Assembly (NCBI RefSeq): GCF_932526225.1
Contig: NC_064035.1
Coordinates: forward strand, 15,114,469 to 15,178,468
DNA from: Nematostella vectensis
Taxonomy: Eukaryota > Cnidaria > Anthozoa > Actiniaria > Edwardsiidae
DNA: 64,000 nt
Direction: 5' to 3'
Part shown: one piece after another, positions 38,801 to 52,348 of the stretch
Layout of the letters: each line of letters begins with the position of its first letter
How positions within the stretch are numbered: the first letter of the stretch is position 1
Position numbers and translations under genes: made by a program
Notes under the pieces: generated by a model
The model's database searches: none
Seen by the model: only the letters and a program-made list of their open reading frames with translations
Told to the model about the DNA's origin: nothing

Positions 38801-41800
38801 ATCTATTAGTTATACTAATAAAATTGCAGTATGCCTTTTGCAAGAAGACCAAAAAAGACAAGCTCTGGAACTTCATCTCATGTTTTCTGCAATTAGTAGC
38901 TCACAAATATTTTTTGAAAGGCCTTTGAAAATGTCATGTCACCCAAGAAGTGGCAAAATGACATAAGTCATCTTATTTCTTTCTTCAAGTAGTATCCCAC
39001 AAAGAAGGGTGGGCCTTGAGGTTTACAAATTAGTGGCAGAATAACTTCTGCTACACAGAAAAACTAGAAAACAAGCTCTGTAAAAACGTTTAAATTTTGG
39101 AATTATGACTTCCCATGTATTTTTCCAGACGATCTCTGAGATGCAAGAGAGGCGGGTCTACCCGACACAGGCTGTCTATCTCTCTCTTATCGACACATTC
39201 TCAAGATGTGGACAAGACGATGTCATCATAAAGGTGACATTTTTGGTGTGTTTACAGTATTTAGATCACAATTTGCTAATTGTTGCATTCCTTATTGACT
39301 AGATTTTAGAAAAGCCAGCTGTCCGTAGACTTATTGAGACAGGTAATGGATTATTCCAGATTAAGTCTTTGCCTTCTTCTGCTTACCCTCTAAAGCATCA
39401 ACTTTGTTCTGAAAACTGAAGTGTATTTTAAGTCCTTTAATTAATTCTCATTGGGCCTTTATTAGGTTGGCTTATACTACATATCATCTGATGTTTTGCA
39501 TCCCACTAATGGCTATAGGCTTGTATCATTTGATCTGTTTCTATTTCAGACCTCCAAAGTCTGATGTTGATGCTAGCCGGGCTTGGTGAGGTCAAGTCTG
39601 CCCTTGCCATACTGGACTTTCTGCCACCGCAGCCTATCACCTCATTTACCAGCAACCCACAGTACATTCTTCTGAGACAGATTATTTTGTCTAAACAGGT
39701 ATACATTGGCAGATAAATAAAATTATATATGTGTATAAAACTTCTAATTCACCCTCTAATCCAAGCCTCTACTTAGTGCCCAACTCTACTAAGTGCCCAC
39801 CCTTTGGACCATTTTAAATGGCAATGGAACTGGAACCTCTAAGGTTACATAAACAATCTAACCTACAAAGTCTGTGCCCAATTGTCTTTGTTACAATAGT
39901 GGTTTGTATTATGTATGATGTATGAGTGGCCAAGAAAAGGGTTGAAAGTAACTCAAGAACTTTGTTTTTTTCTCTTTTTTTATACAGACAATGACTGTAC
40001 AGTATATTAGTGAGATGTAATATACAGAGTATATTTGTTCATCAAAACCCCAAAGATTTAATTTGGTATACTGTAATGTATGTTTCATATATTACTAACT
40101 ACTAGTATGTTTGGTGTTTTTTACAGCCTACGGAAGCCATCATCATGGCCGTGAATGATTTAAATACCAGGGGATCAATGAGAGATGTCTTTGAAACTGC
40201 TTTGGATTTGTCGTTTAATATAAAAAGACCAGGTATAAGTTTGTACATTTGCATAGATGCTGTATGTAAATAAAGTTGTGATAATGATAACAAAAATCTG
40301 GTACAGTGATGGTGAATAAGAAAAAGTGCTTTAAATCTTGTTTAATTTATTGATCTCAGTTTGAATTTTACCTTAATTTGTTAATTTCGACCACTTGATT
40401 ATCACTCTGATAGGAATGACCCAGATGACAAAATTATGTATAAATTTATAAAAAATCCAAAAATAAAGTTGGCTTTTTTTCCAGAAACCTCTGTAGCAAT
40501 TATCAGGGAAATGCTGGCAAAGGTATGTTTGAAATTTTTAAAATCTATTTCCCATTTCTATTAGAAGTTTTTTATTCTAGTTTCTATGTGTTTCAGAAAG
40601 TGACGGTTAAGAAGCACTACTTTTATCCAATGCTTGCCCATTATGCCAACACACTTGATGCAAAAGGTAATTAATAATGACTTGAAGAGCCCCAGTCTGC
40701 CACACCTTCTTCGATTTTAAGTTTAACCAGCAAAAAAAAAAACTAAAAATGAAGAAAACAAAACATTACGTAGCAAAGGAACCAAAACCAGCCATAGTTT
40801 TACTTGACATTTCAATGTTGTGCCCCTAAATTGGGGTACTAATTAAAACAAATAATCACAAGGCCAAGTAACCATTAACTTAAAGTCTCCTAAAACGGAA
40901 AAGTTCCATTACAAAAAACAATGACACTTACGAAAATGTGTCAGCCACTAATAACAAATAGCAGTGAAGAGTTCCTCGACTTTGGCATAAAACGATGGTA
41001 AAGTCACTCCATTCCGATAATTAATTTGAAAACTATGTACCTACATCTGTTAACGGTCAATAGTTTTATGAAGTTGTGAAGAAATTTGGACAATAAACAT
41101 AAGAAAAAGGCAGAAACCGGAGAAAAAAGCTGTAGACAACTAAGCGGAGCGAAGGTTACATGGCCGCAATCCAAAGCACATTTTCATATAAAGCCTTATG
41201 CTCTTAGTGCATTTAGTCTATAACTCCTTCGACCACTTTGCTTTTTTGCAATTCCATATATTTTGGTGTGTATGTCCTGTAGACACACAGAACATGTTGC
41301 AGTGTGTCATGACACATTGTGAAATCATCTGTGTGTTTGCCAAAATGAGATCTATTGGTTAGGTAATCTGCAATACAATGTAGTGTGTTATATATGTTCA
41401 GGTTCCTGGATTTCAAAATGGGGGGTAGATAATGGCCGGATAGACGGCTTATAACTGATCCAGTGGTTCTTGGTAGATGGTACGTCACATACCGTAAATG
41501 ATCCAATAAATTCCCCCTATCTAAGTCCCCCCAAAAGCTTACATGTTTGAAATGAACGCCCCTTTTTAATAAATGCCCCTCTTTATTTAACGCCCCCGCC
41601 CCCCTACCCTCCTTCCCAGCTTAAAAACAAATGGCAATGTAGTTTGGCTTCTACTGGGTGAGACATGCTTAATGTCTAGAGAACTCCACTGCACTTGGGG
41701 GTTTTGTATAATTTCATAATTTTTTAAAGAGCGCCCCTTTCTTAAAAATGCCTCCTACGGTATCTATTGAAGGCCCCCACTCGGACTGTTGAAATTTAGA

Positions 41801-44800
41801 TCGTTTACTGTAGATCTCAGATCTTTTACTTTAAAAGGGAGGTAGATATTCACCCAACCCACCCCCCTGTATCTGCCTCTGGTGTTCTGCATTGTAGAAC
41901 CTTTAAGATTACTAACATTTGTTATTTGGTTTTCTAGGTTCACAAGAAATATTTACTTTGATGTCAGAAAACAATATTGATGTTGACCCAATCAGGTAAG
42001 TTCAAAACTCAGATGGGCCCAGGGAAACAGCACCTGTGTTACCATCAAACACTGTGTGCAAAGCCAGGTTTACTTTCTCTATAAAATTACCCTGTTGAAT
42101 AGATTAGAATAGAAGACCATGAAAATTCCTGTTGGCATTTTACTGCTGACTTGCTTTACACCCTTGCTAGCACTTTTCCAGCCAACATTCTGTTATATTA
42201 ATTTATAAAATATTCTCTGTTTCTTTATCTCTAGCCTGAGTTACTCTGTGCAAGCATTTGGCCAGCCCAAGGATGCTGATGTGAACACTTTCTTAGAAGC
42301 CTCTAAGGTCTGTCATACAAATGCCACAATGCCATGGTAACTGCCTGTGGTGTAAATATGTATTCTGTGTTGCAGGATGTTCCTCTGTCCCCTTACCTTC
42401 TTAAAATGATGGCCCAGCTTGTCATGGAGACTGGAGATATTGACAAGCTGAAATCAATCTGTGAGTAAATCTTTAAACTTTATAATAATCAACCATGATC
42501 GAAGTCTGATAACAATATTAAAAGGGGTGGTATAGGCTACAGAATATGTTTGTTTTAATGTTTTTCTAAAGCTTGTCTGTAGTCTTTTTAGTTATACCAT
42601 TTTAGCAATAATTACCCATTTTTAGTTGATAACAAACAATTGGTCTTTTTCAGTTGATCGTGCTGAAGGGTTGGATATTCCAGACAGAATGTTTGAGAAA
42701 ACATTTGTTGCAGCCATGAAAAAGTATGTTTATATTTATTTTGAAAATAATGTTTTTAATTTGATATTCACCACTTCTTTGAATTAGCTAATGGAAATGG
42801 ATTCTAAGTGAGTCGGTACTGTACAGAAGCCTAAAATGGCAGAGTGATTGGCTTTCTGTAAATAAAACTGTATGTAATGAATGTACTGTATGTAATGAAT
42901 TGCTACAGTACTATCTCTAAATGTTCTCAAAACATTTTTTTGCAGATCATTTGATGCTCATACATGTGTGCAGGTAAATTGCAGAAGAAATATGTTATTA
43001 ATTATTTTGTATGTTTATCCTTTTTGAAAATTAATTGTTTCTGGTGCAGATTTTAAAAGAAATGAAATCAAGGGGCAAGACATCTCTTATTGGTAGGTAA
43101 ATAACACATTAAAACTTTCTGTCAATTATAAATCACTTGTTAAACTTTTTGTGTTTCTGGTTAAGAACTTTTGGTTGTGCTTGCTTGTACTGAGAAAATT
43201 TGATAAAATAATTGAAATGTGTATTACAAAGAAACATGAAATATTCCTGTTTACTTCATCTAAGTGTAACCTAAATACGTAGGAAGGGACTAATTTTTCA
43301 TCGAATGGGTTATATATGTAGAGGATCTACAAAATGTAGTTTCCACGTAAGTACAGTATCCCTTGCACATTGTCTGCCCCTATCTTTTGTTGCACTATAT
43401 GTACTTTATCTGCTTATTATTTCTGATGTAGTATTTTTGATTAAAGTATAAAGCCATGCCAATCTCTGATATCGTAAGTCTTTTCCTTGATGTAGCTTTG
43501 ACAATTTTACACAGCAATGTCAATCTCAGACGTCCTTGAGAGTTGTTGCCGGTCAAGGTCAGGGTGCAAACAAGGCGTCAAGTTTCTACAACTCGTACTC
43601 TCAGAGGTAGTTTATAAGTGTTAAAGCAACAATGGCGCCAGTTTACGGTAGATTACCTTACAGTCTCATTGAAGCCATGCTTTTAAAAGAAAATACTTCA
43701 AAATTGTTAAAGACTGATACCGGGTCAAGAGTGGATGGCCTGTTAAATAGCGCGGATTCTAATATACTCTTTTGTCGCCTCTTTACAATTGAGGCGGTTT
43801 GAGTTTCTGTCCGCAGGCCAGACTTTAACTTTACCTAATCAACTGAAGTACAGTAAACTAGTGCGATTGCCACTTTGATAGAGACGTTAAGATATGAAAA
43901 TAGCTACGAGGACAGTGACATTAGAAAAAAATGAAAAAGCCGAAATTACAAAAAGTAAAGTACAAAAGCTGAATGTGAAAATGTGTTCTGTCTGACTTAT
44001 TCCAATTATTCTTCATCAAACCAGGATGTAAAATTCAAAGTTTATGGTCTAGTAAGGACGTTCACCTTGTTGTTTTTTCAATTGAATACATTTTCGGGTA
44101 ATTTTTATCTGTTTACGAGAATATGGTTTTGAGAGTGTTCACACTTTTGTATTGATATAGAATCTTCAAGATCTGCTGGATTCCCGTAGCTACACATCAG
44201 TCATGAAACATCTGAACCTGCATAACCTCAACGAAGAGTTCTTTGAGGTGAGATGCAATGTGGGAGCAGAAGTTCAAAATAGCATCCTTAGCCCCAGAAT
44301 TAGGTCTCAAGATCCGTCTAGAATCTTTTCTTTCCAATAACAACCAAAACTTGGATCACCTTTTTAAACTTCCAAGAAGGTTATCAAAGTGTTTAATTGA
44401 TTCAGCTGTTATCCATGTAATTCACATCTCAGGAGCTATACATACTATTGATGGAATAAACCAGTCACAATTTAGTATGCAGTAATATACCTGTAAAATC
44501 TCTAGACCACAACCGTAAAAATCTAGAGAATCTTAAAAAGTATAGGCTTCTTTTAGATAGGCACTTGGTTGGCCTTGCTTTTATTATATAAGCTTATTTT
44601 CCTAGTATCCTGGAGTATCCTAGGTTCCTTTGTAAGGTATTCCTGACTTGTTTTGTTTTCCAGTTGATCCGTGTGATGAAGCAGCATAGAGTGCCCCTGG
44701 ATGAGCATCAGTACAGGCAGATGATCAGGGTTCGAATGTTTATTTTAATAAAACATAAGCAAATACATCTATGTCTTGAAAATGTGCAATTTTATCTTCA

Positions 44801-47800
44801 CTAATACAGTAGTTGCAATAGGGAAACCAGACATACTGTTTGTACGTACACTTACAAGGTAAGATACTTACATTGTAAGTATCTTCTAAGGCCTGTAGTG
44901 GTAACCTGAAGACTTTTCCTATCTTCTTTATACATACATTGGAACTTTTCACTCTGAAATGGTTAAAAAGTCTGTATTTAGTAATGCCATTTTAGAGCAA
45001 TGTGTGTTGTATCTGGTTTTGTTGACAGCTTTGTGACTACCATTATATGTGTAAAATGACTATACAGGTAGACAATCATAATACTGAAAAAATGTTTGCC
45101 CTATTTTCAGATATTCGCCTTCATTGGGGAATCAAGAGCTGCTCAGTTCTGTTTCGACAATTATAAGGTACTGTACATGAAAATATTTTTAGTATGTTAT
45201 TGCATAAGCGTATCTTCATCGCATTTTGTTGTGTTTCAGAAACTTGTGGAGCCCAACGGTACAATCTTCTCGCTGTTAATCTCGGCCTATGGACACAGCA
45301 AAGATGGAGGCTTCTTTTCTGGACCCTTGAAATACAAGGTGCAATTTAATAAAAGGATTGGCCTCCAAGCTGATTGAGATATATGGGGAAAAGGCCCATA
45401 GCCAGGGTGGGGAGTTCGGAAAACCACCGCACTAAACTGGAAGGTCCACGCAAAAGAAATAATCTTGAAAAACACTGTGGACTACTGTAGGAGGGACAAG
45501 GGAATAGGCCGCTAAAGGCCAAAGAACACCTACTCAAACCCCTGGGTGAGGGGCATGTGTGTGATGAACAGTCAACTATGTTATAAATACTTACCTCATT
45601 TCCACAACAAGACATTTCAGCAACCCACTGTTTTTTTGCATTTTCAGAACCCAAGGAAAGTTGTTGACCTTTATGAGGAGATGACAAACCTTGATCTTAC
45701 GTAAGTGCTGCTAGATGATAGCAAAAGTATGAATCAACCAAGAAAATGTATGTCTTGACAAACATTTGTCTTACGTAAGAATTGTAAGATGCCAGGAATT
45801 GTATGACAAAAAAAAAAAAGAAAACTCATGCCTTTATTGTTTCAGGCCTGACAATCGTTCCAAGTCTTACATCATCATGTCGTATCTGGCACTCGGGAAG
45901 ATCACTGAGGCGGATGCTGCAAAGGAGTAAGTTCTTTAGGAGATCTATGAGAATGACATCGTTCAGCTTCACCTTACTCCTTCCTGATCGTAATAACTGC
46001 CGTGAATTGTTTGCTCTTGATCCGGGTAGGGAGATTCAAAATCTTTCAAGGGAAGCCTGGGGTGTCTGGTATGAAATAGTTGTTTCCTAAAACTTTTATT
46101 CTGACTGTTGTCTCATAAGCCGATCCCCCAATCCCTCCCCCCCCCCTAAAAAATCAGGTAACTTCGTACACGGTATACTACTAGTCTTGCCATCAAATAT
46201 TTAAAAAAAGGCTTGTTTTACTGATGTATTTATTTTGTCTCAGGCGTTTTGGCGGTCTTGGAGCTCTTACGTACAGAGTACAGACCCAATACCTCATGTA
46301 CTACGCAGAAAAAGGCGACGTGGAAAGTAAGTAGTTATCACATTGTTGATTTCTGATTAATACTTTAATTCCGGTTCATTCGAGTCCCCGAGCGTCTATT
46401 CACTTCCCCTCTGGTACATGTTTATGCTCATGATACATTCCTTCCAGATGTTGAGCGTGTGATGAGGGAACTCAAGTCGATGGAGAATGTTCATCTTTCA
46501 ACGTACCCCTACACGCTTGCTATGGGAGTCTACAAGTATCACGGTATTATTCATGTACTTGTCTGAAATGATTTGTGAGCCAAAGTCAACACTAGGCGGA
46601 AGATCACATGACCTTCCATACTACAAAGGAGGTACACGTCATATACGAGAAAGTTTAAAGCTGCTACTGTTCAATGAAACAAAAAAACCTGAGCAAGATT
46701 CTTTGAATGATTTCTTTGGCTTTAGCTTTACCGTTGTGCATCTTGGATAAGTATTTAATAGGGTGACAACAGTTGTTCAATGTTTTGTTTGTTTTCTGAG
46801 CTCCGTTGTGTCATACAGGTGATGTTGAATCACAGCGGAAACTTCTTGACGAGATGAAAGCCGCTGATCTCCGTCCAAACGGCTTCACATACGGTGAAAT
46901 GATGCGAACCCACCTCTTCAGGTAAGATGTGGTCATCCTGCAGATGCACAACTTCTCTTAGCTGTACACATCCCTCTAGAAGGTGACGGAATATTAGACC
47001 CCATTTATTCTGGATATGTACCATTCATATTGTTTATATGGCATCACGGAACGGAAAATATAAAAATTCAAGTAAGTCGACATACTTAAACGTTATACTG
47101 AATATTAATCTCCCAAAACTTGTATTCGACTCTGCAGTGATTGAAGAAGTCTTAAAATAGACGAGAATTTGGCGTAGTCGAATACCAGTTTTGAGTAAAT
47201 CATTTTCAGTATTATTGTTCAAGATCTCTACAAATTTGTTGTTCTGGTTATTGCTCGTATGGTATCAATACGCAGTATCGTTTTTTTTTTCTTTCAGGGA
47301 GGACACTGATGGAGCGCTTCAAATTCTTGAGGAGGCCAAATCGAATAATGCCTACCCTTCTCTGGGGTCTTGCATCTATCTGCTCAATGCATGTGCCAAA
47401 ACCCTGTCCCCAGAACGACTAGAAAAAGGTATGTAAGAACAGGTATATATCCCACTAGAATTTCACATCACTTCATTAGTTTTCATGATCGTTCCTTGAG
47501 AGAACTTAGGGTACTATTCTTTGGCTGACTTACCTGGTATTTTCGAGCGTGGTCTCTTTTACTTTACGTTTGCTCCTCAACACTGTTTAACGTACACCCA
47601 TGAATGTGTTTGTTAGACATGCTAACCCTTTACTCTCCACTCTGTATTTCAGTTGTTATGGACATGCACACAGACATAACGCAGGGACAGTTCAAAGGCT
47701 CGCCGTCGGTGTTTGCACATGCCCTCATCTATACTTGTGTCTCAGTGGACAGGAACGATTTGGCTGCCAGGATCATGAAGGTAATATCTTACTTCCTTGA

Positions 47801-50800
47801 GCTGGCTTTTCACCAGCGAAGTAGGCGGAGATGGGAAAGGAAGCGTTTGCGTAAGAGCTTACGCGCTTGTGAAAATTGGCGCGAAGGAGCCCGAGCAGAG
47901 AAAATAACAAAAGGAACCATGCTATTACTTCCTTCTTACCTTCCTCCGCTTGCGTCTACTTCGCACCGATTTTCACACGCGTGGTAAGCTTCTAACCTCT
48001 CCGCGTCTTTCTCCGTCTCCGCTTTTACTTCGCTAGTAAAAATAGGTTTTCAAACTTGGTTGTCACTGGAACGCATACGCAGACGTAAGCACAAATCCAG
48101 CAAATTGAAGCACAAATTAGTCAAACACAAAATGCAATGTTGCAATAAAGCAACAAAAGTTTATTGCGCTTGCGTTCCAGTACGAATCAATAATTGTTTT
48201 GCGCTCAACGCCAAGGAAGAGCCACCTTTCGAATTACAAGACTAACTTGACTTGGGAACCTTAACTTGAATCTCTGGTTTGCTTAAAACAAAAAGACAGC
48301 AATGTACTTAACCAAACATTTACCCTTATTGACTTCCATCGAGGCAAGACTACAAACCTTATTTCTCAGTCCTGTTTGATCGACGCCGTCTTTTTAAGCC
48401 TGAGCGTACATCTTGGTGCTCTTTTAACCTAGGATTGCATACTGTACGAAACCAAATGCATCACAGTAATTCGCTCCAATAAAAGACCGTTTTTCGTATC
48501 ACTGTTATTAAAATAAGCTTACGTTTGCAGGCCCGTACCCAGGATTTTTCTTGAGGGGGGGGGGGGGGGGGGAGGTAGGGAGTGCGAAATCCGAAAAAGT
48601 GGACCTAATTTTTCCGGAGGGGGGAGGGGGAGGGGGGAGGGAGTTTTCTGATAAAAATCTAACCACCTCCGCAAGAACAAAAAGGGACTTTTTTATGCCT
48701 ATGCAGTATCTCCACGGGACGTTTATAGTCGGATTTGGCTACATACCAGGGTGATCTAGCTTATGATTTTTAATTTTGTCTAAAACTAGCACGTCTATTT
48801 AGAACCAAAAGTGGACTGTCGGCCGTTATGGGGGGTGTGGGGGGCTGCACCCCCCTGGCTACGGGCCTGATTTGGCTACACAGAGTGGCGGTCGTTTGTA
48901 GACACAAACACCCCGCACATGTTAACATAAACATTCTAATGACATAATTATTGCCACAGGAGACGTCTAACCACAACCCTCAACAGTACACGGTGAACGC
49001 GACGAGCGCAGCTCGGCGGGGAGAGGTAAGTTTTCCCCCTTCATCGGCCCAGAGTAATCGTCTGCCTTAGTGCTGTATTACCGTTTTAATTTCGATTATC
49101 GTGTTGCCATATACCCGACCACCCTAGATGAATTCTCGACCCTCAGACTACGTTTCCTTTAATCTAATGTGTTGACTCGCAGCCAACTTAATTAACTTGA
49201 CAAACGGAATGTGATTAGTTGAGCGCCCAAGGTTTCTCTCATTGTTCTTCTCTATATGTCTAAGACTTTCAAAAAACTATTCTCCATTTTCTCGTCTTTC
49301 TCGGGGTGGCCGCGTAGAAATGAATTTGGTGGTACTTGTCTTGCAGTCCGAGTCTATAATGAAATGCATCCGCTTCCTGAATGAGAATGGCATGGACTCC
49401 ACTAGTCTGCTCATCCCGCTGATGCGCTCTTACGGTGAGTCTGTCTGATAAAGAAACCCTGAGGTTGCTGTATTGAGGGTTATATTTTAGAGATAAAAAC
49501 TGAAATCTACGCAAAGAGCCAGCCTCTGCTCACTTAGCTCCCGCGTTAGCTTCACCACAGGAAATCAAAATTTTATAAAATGATAAACACGATTGAGCCG
49601 AAAACCTTCCAAGAAGCCACCTAAAATGAAGACCACGTTCGTATGGCAGACAATGTTATAGACTTGGTCAGCCTACAGCCTTTTCTTTTAGGCGTGAACC
49701 ATTGGACGCACGCTACCGTGGTCACTTTTGACAGATCATGAAGTAAGCCCATACAGATGCGAAAAATGTGCTAACCAAGCAGCTAGTTAATCTGTGATTT
49801 TGGCATCTTGATTGACTACAAAATACAGAAGCAAACAGTTTATTCCAAACATAAAACAGCGTGTGCTCAAAATATGTGTTAGACACACGGACTATTCTTC
49901 CGTTTCCGGGGGCTCTGCAGGCCACTAGGGACTTTGCTGACAGTGGCATTTGAAAGCCAGCGGCTTTCCTTCTTTATCTAAGCCCATCAGCAAGCCTAAT
50001 AAGGGGTCGTCCACACTAACACGGATTCAAAAGTATCCGGATTAGTTTCGCCGTAAACGCGTCCACACTATCGTTTTCGCAACGTGTTCGCCTGGATCCA
50101 ACCGTCCACGCTAACACGGATTCAAACGTTTGAAAACGCTGAAAGGTACGGGGTGACGTCATTTTTATGGTGTGCGCATGCTCAAAGCAGCGCGCGCCTG
50201 CGATATGACGCCGTCGTTTTCATTTTGATACAGATTCGACCGTCCACACTACGGACCAAAGTATACGGTTTCATTTTGATTCACTTTCGACAGCGTTTTC
50301 AAAAGTATCCGGATTCGCTGGATCCAGCGCGCGTGTTAGTGTGGACGGAAGGCCTAAACGTATCAAAAAGTATACGGATTCAAACGAATCCGTGTTAGTG
50401 TGGACGGCGCCTAATGCCTAGTGCACACTAGCGACATATCGACATAGCGACATGGGCGCGCGCACTCTTATCTTTGACATAACGACATGGACATAACGAC
50501 ATAAGAGAATTTTTTTTTCCTATTATGTCATTATGTCCATGTCGTTATGTCGGGCTAAACATAGTGCGCGCGCCCATGTCGTTAAGTTGTTATGTTGCTA
50601 CTGTGCACTAGGCATAAGAGATTTTAAAATGGTGTTTTTAGAGACGACAGGGGATGCAAAGTCCGCGCTGGCAGCCTACGAGGCGTTCGTGGCGAATGGC
50701 GGAGAGCCATGGATTGATTTGCAGCGCGTACTTGCTCATGTGCTGCGTAAAAACGGCGAACCAGTGCCCTTCCAGCTCCCCGAGAGGTCCAGGAGATCGC

Positions 50801-51454
50801 AAAGGGTGGGTAGTAGGTTCACCAATAAAACCACTCTACTTACAATATGTAATCTTTTAATAACATTTTAAAATAACATTTTTAAATAATCACAGGGTAA
50901 CAACAACGAGGATATGAATGCCGAGGTGAGCGTGAACCAGGGTGTTTTTCTTTATCTTTTATGATTCAAGCTGTCTTGATTTATGTGTCAACCTTTTATT
51001 TTAACTCATTCCTTATGTTACAGGAACCCGAAGACAACACATATGACGTAGAAACAGTAAGTATTGAGCGTGGGGTCAGGCACTTTCCAGCTAGTCTACT
51101 GTTTACCAATGGGCAGCCTACAGGATGGATGTTTCGCAGGTCGAAGATTCAACCAACGCTTTAATTTAGTCGGTGGGCAGCTTGATTTACCTTGCGAAAT
51201 AAAAATTCACCGTACATCGATAGCAATGTACGTGATATGGCCTCCTGTGACAGAAGAGGGCCTCAGGCCCAGGAGTGCCACCGCGAAAACAGGTGGAGTT
51301 TATGATCTACAGCAACTTAACATTTGTTACATACGATTTTTAAGTTATTTAACATTTGTAGATGTAGATGTAGAAGAGACGATTTATTTTACTCCGTAAC
51401 CGGACCTATACCTTAGTATTATTTTTCTTGTGACAGAATCAAGAGACATTGTAA
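32861..51454 (+). CDS. LRPPRC: LRPPRC-like mitochondrial pentatricopeptide-repeat protein
   Basis: Mitochondrial PPR protein; vertebrate LRPPRC stabilises mitochondrial mRNAs with SLIRP. Exons: 32861-33248, 34116-34241, 35129-35250, 35508-35566, 37058-37144, 37286-37324, 37747-37834, 39129-39233, 39303-39342, 39550-39698, 40127-40232, 40485-40522, 40597-40666, 41938-41995, 42235-42307, 42376-42460, 42654-42723, 42946-42973, 43050-43092, 43515-43606, 44161-44247, 44664-44729, 45111-45167, 45240-45338, 45648-45700, 45846-45926, 46244-46326, 46448-46543, 46819-46921, 47298-47428, 47653-47780, 48960-49025, 49347-49434, 50642-50805, 50896-50925, 51024-51056, 51437-51454 (1082 aa; phases close). 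Start chosen at MAALLRPG, followed by an Arg/Ser-rich targeting peptide. PPR units: MMYNALLSVYLQNGYKF, then GDIQGVFKVLEFMKAADMPV, then MRDNGMEPGIESYTSLL. C-terminal NGEPVPF matches the family end. Shorter than vertebrate LRPPRC (~1390 aa); small exons may be missed. Confidence 0.88.
34800..35036. repeat. ~65-bp tandem repeat, 3 copies, intron 2 of the LRPPRC-like gene
   Basis: The unit contains GATTAGCTATAACATCTAGC followed by AGTATAAGAATTTGTGTGGT, with GATGAT stretches. Confidence 0.8.
37166..37306 (+). repeat. Tandem duplication of the exon 6 acceptor region (decoy exon)
   Basis: An 84-bp-offset copy of the exon 6 start: GATAACACTTTTAT, a pyrimidine tract, TAG, then GGATATGGAGA. The decoy (37202-37221) is followed by GTAACT but is only 20 nt; using it instead of exon 6 (39 nt), or together with it, would shift the frame. 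Confidence 0.7.
38355..38723 (-). pseudogene. Possible transposon-derived ORF fragment in intron 7
   Basis: A 122-aa open frame on the strand opposite to the host gene. The first ~70 residues (VKTMTLAAKFEWRSVIQCDN, then EFRKLQALYNYSWSFDSNHL) have ordinary protein composition and recall gag-like ORFs of cnidarian retroelements, but I cannot name the family. No polymerase or integrase is adjacent. It could equally be a chance frame. Confidence 0.3.
41491..41812. mobile_element. Fold-back repeat, GTAAATGATC family, copy 3, intron 13
   Basis: Begins ACCGTAAATGATCCAATAAA and ends GATCGTTTACTGTA. Shares TCCCAGCTTAAAAACAAA and GGCTTCTACTGG with copy 2. Confidence 0.7.
47803..48045. mobile_element. 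MITE-like element in intron 31
   Basis: Imperfect ~80-bp inverted arms: the left has CAGCGAAGTAGGCGGAGA and TTGTGAAAAT, the right has TCTCCGCTTTTACTTCGCT and ATTTTCACACGCG. No coding capacity. Confidence 0.6.
48063..48183. mobile_element. Small inverted-repeat element in intron 31
   Basis: Terminal arms CACTGGAACGCATACGC and GCGCTTGCGTTCCAGTA are imperfect complements about 120 bp apart. Confidence 0.45.
48528..48869. mobile_element. MITE-like element with CAGGCCCGTA termini in intron 31
   Basis: The left end CAGGCCCGTACCCAGG and right end CCTGGCTACGGGCCTG are near-complements. G-runs follow the left end and C-runs precede the right. Confidence 0.7.
50003..50411. mobile_element. MITE with CGTCCACACTAACACGG termini, intron 33
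   Basis: Inverted ends: GTCCACACTAACACGGATTC at the left and its complement at the right, about 30 bp. Internal copies of CGTCCACACTA and AAAAGTATCCGGATT repeat in both orientations. CCTAAT occurs at both flanks and may be a target-site duplication. Confidence 0.75.
50416..50613. mobile_element. Second MITE abutting the first, intron 33
   Basis: Inverted ends GCCTAGTGCACACTAGC and its near-complement, plus inner complements ACATGGGCGCGCGCAC and GACATAACGACATGGACAT. Its right end is 28 bp before the exon 34 acceptor. Confidence 0.75.
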
Positions 51455-52267
51455 AAGAAGAAATGAGAGTGCGACCCTCTGCAAATGATCGGCTTACAAT
51501 GGCCTCACCTCAACGGAGAGGGTCTATAGGCGGTGGCGCCTCCAGATATTCAACGCCCCGACCGTAAAAGTGAAAATCCTAAATTAATTGGTTCCTGTGC
51601 TTGGTGACAGGAGATTTTTTAGAAGATAAACTTTATTATAAAATTTGGGTTTGAAAAACGTTTCACCATTTATGTGAGTTATTATTAGACCTACTTTATA
51701 CCTCTGACGAGTATTCATAGAGGCTTTTAAGCTTCTTCCAAGAACCGCAGCATCATGGATGCTTTTATTGACAATCTTTACAGTATGTAGGATACATATA
51801 AAGACGTTTGGATACTCTATTCAAAATAAGCTAATATCATTGTCAACAAGTCTGATCCAGATCCTTTTTACACTTAAATGAATTAACAGTGTAATAGAGT
51901 TGTTTTCAAAAACCCGTTCTTTTTTTGTTTTTGCTATTACACATTAAAAATTACAAATTGTTGCACGGGATTTTGAAAACCACTTTATGGTGGAAGTTAA
52001 GAAGTTCTATTGAAGCAATTAAAGGAATGGCTTTCTGCAGGTTTCTTTCTCAAGAAGTTATTTTTCGTTTGGACCTAACTTGCATCGCTTTCAAAAGGAA
52101 GTCTTTGTTTGAAATAAATAAAGGTGTAACTTCTTCCTATTTAAAAAATCAATCTAATAATATAAACTGTTACATTAATAATAAAACTCGTTTAATAATT
52201 TGGCATCAAATAATTCAAATATACCACTCCACTACTACCCTTGACTCTATTTTGAATAAAAGCGTTA
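51455..52267. other. 3' flank of the LRPPRC-like gene
   Basis: Presumed 3' UTR and intergenic DNA. An AATAAA lies near 52117, about 660 bp past the stop; none is obvious closer. No gene recognised; the 160-codon frame starting at 51925 has no recognisable feature. Confidence 0.4.
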
Positions 52268-52348
52268 CAATACACCAAAAACTGGAAATCGACTCTGCGA
52301 GAGTGGCAGAGAGAATGGCAGAGTCGATTTCCAGTTTTTGGTGTATTG
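52268..52348. repeat. Perfect 31-bp inverted repeat
   Basis: The arms 52268-52298 and 52318-52348 are exact complements with a 19-nt loop; they contain CTGGAAATCGACTCTGC. The flanks share GAATAAAAGCGT in direct orientation (about 52254 and 52402), suggesting a small insertion or rearrangement. Confidence 0.85.

Noticed and set aside
45346-45687. 113-codon minus-strand frame overlapping LRPPRC-like exon 25
   Set aside because: Crosses an exon and intron of the well-supported plus-strand gene and has no domain-like features.
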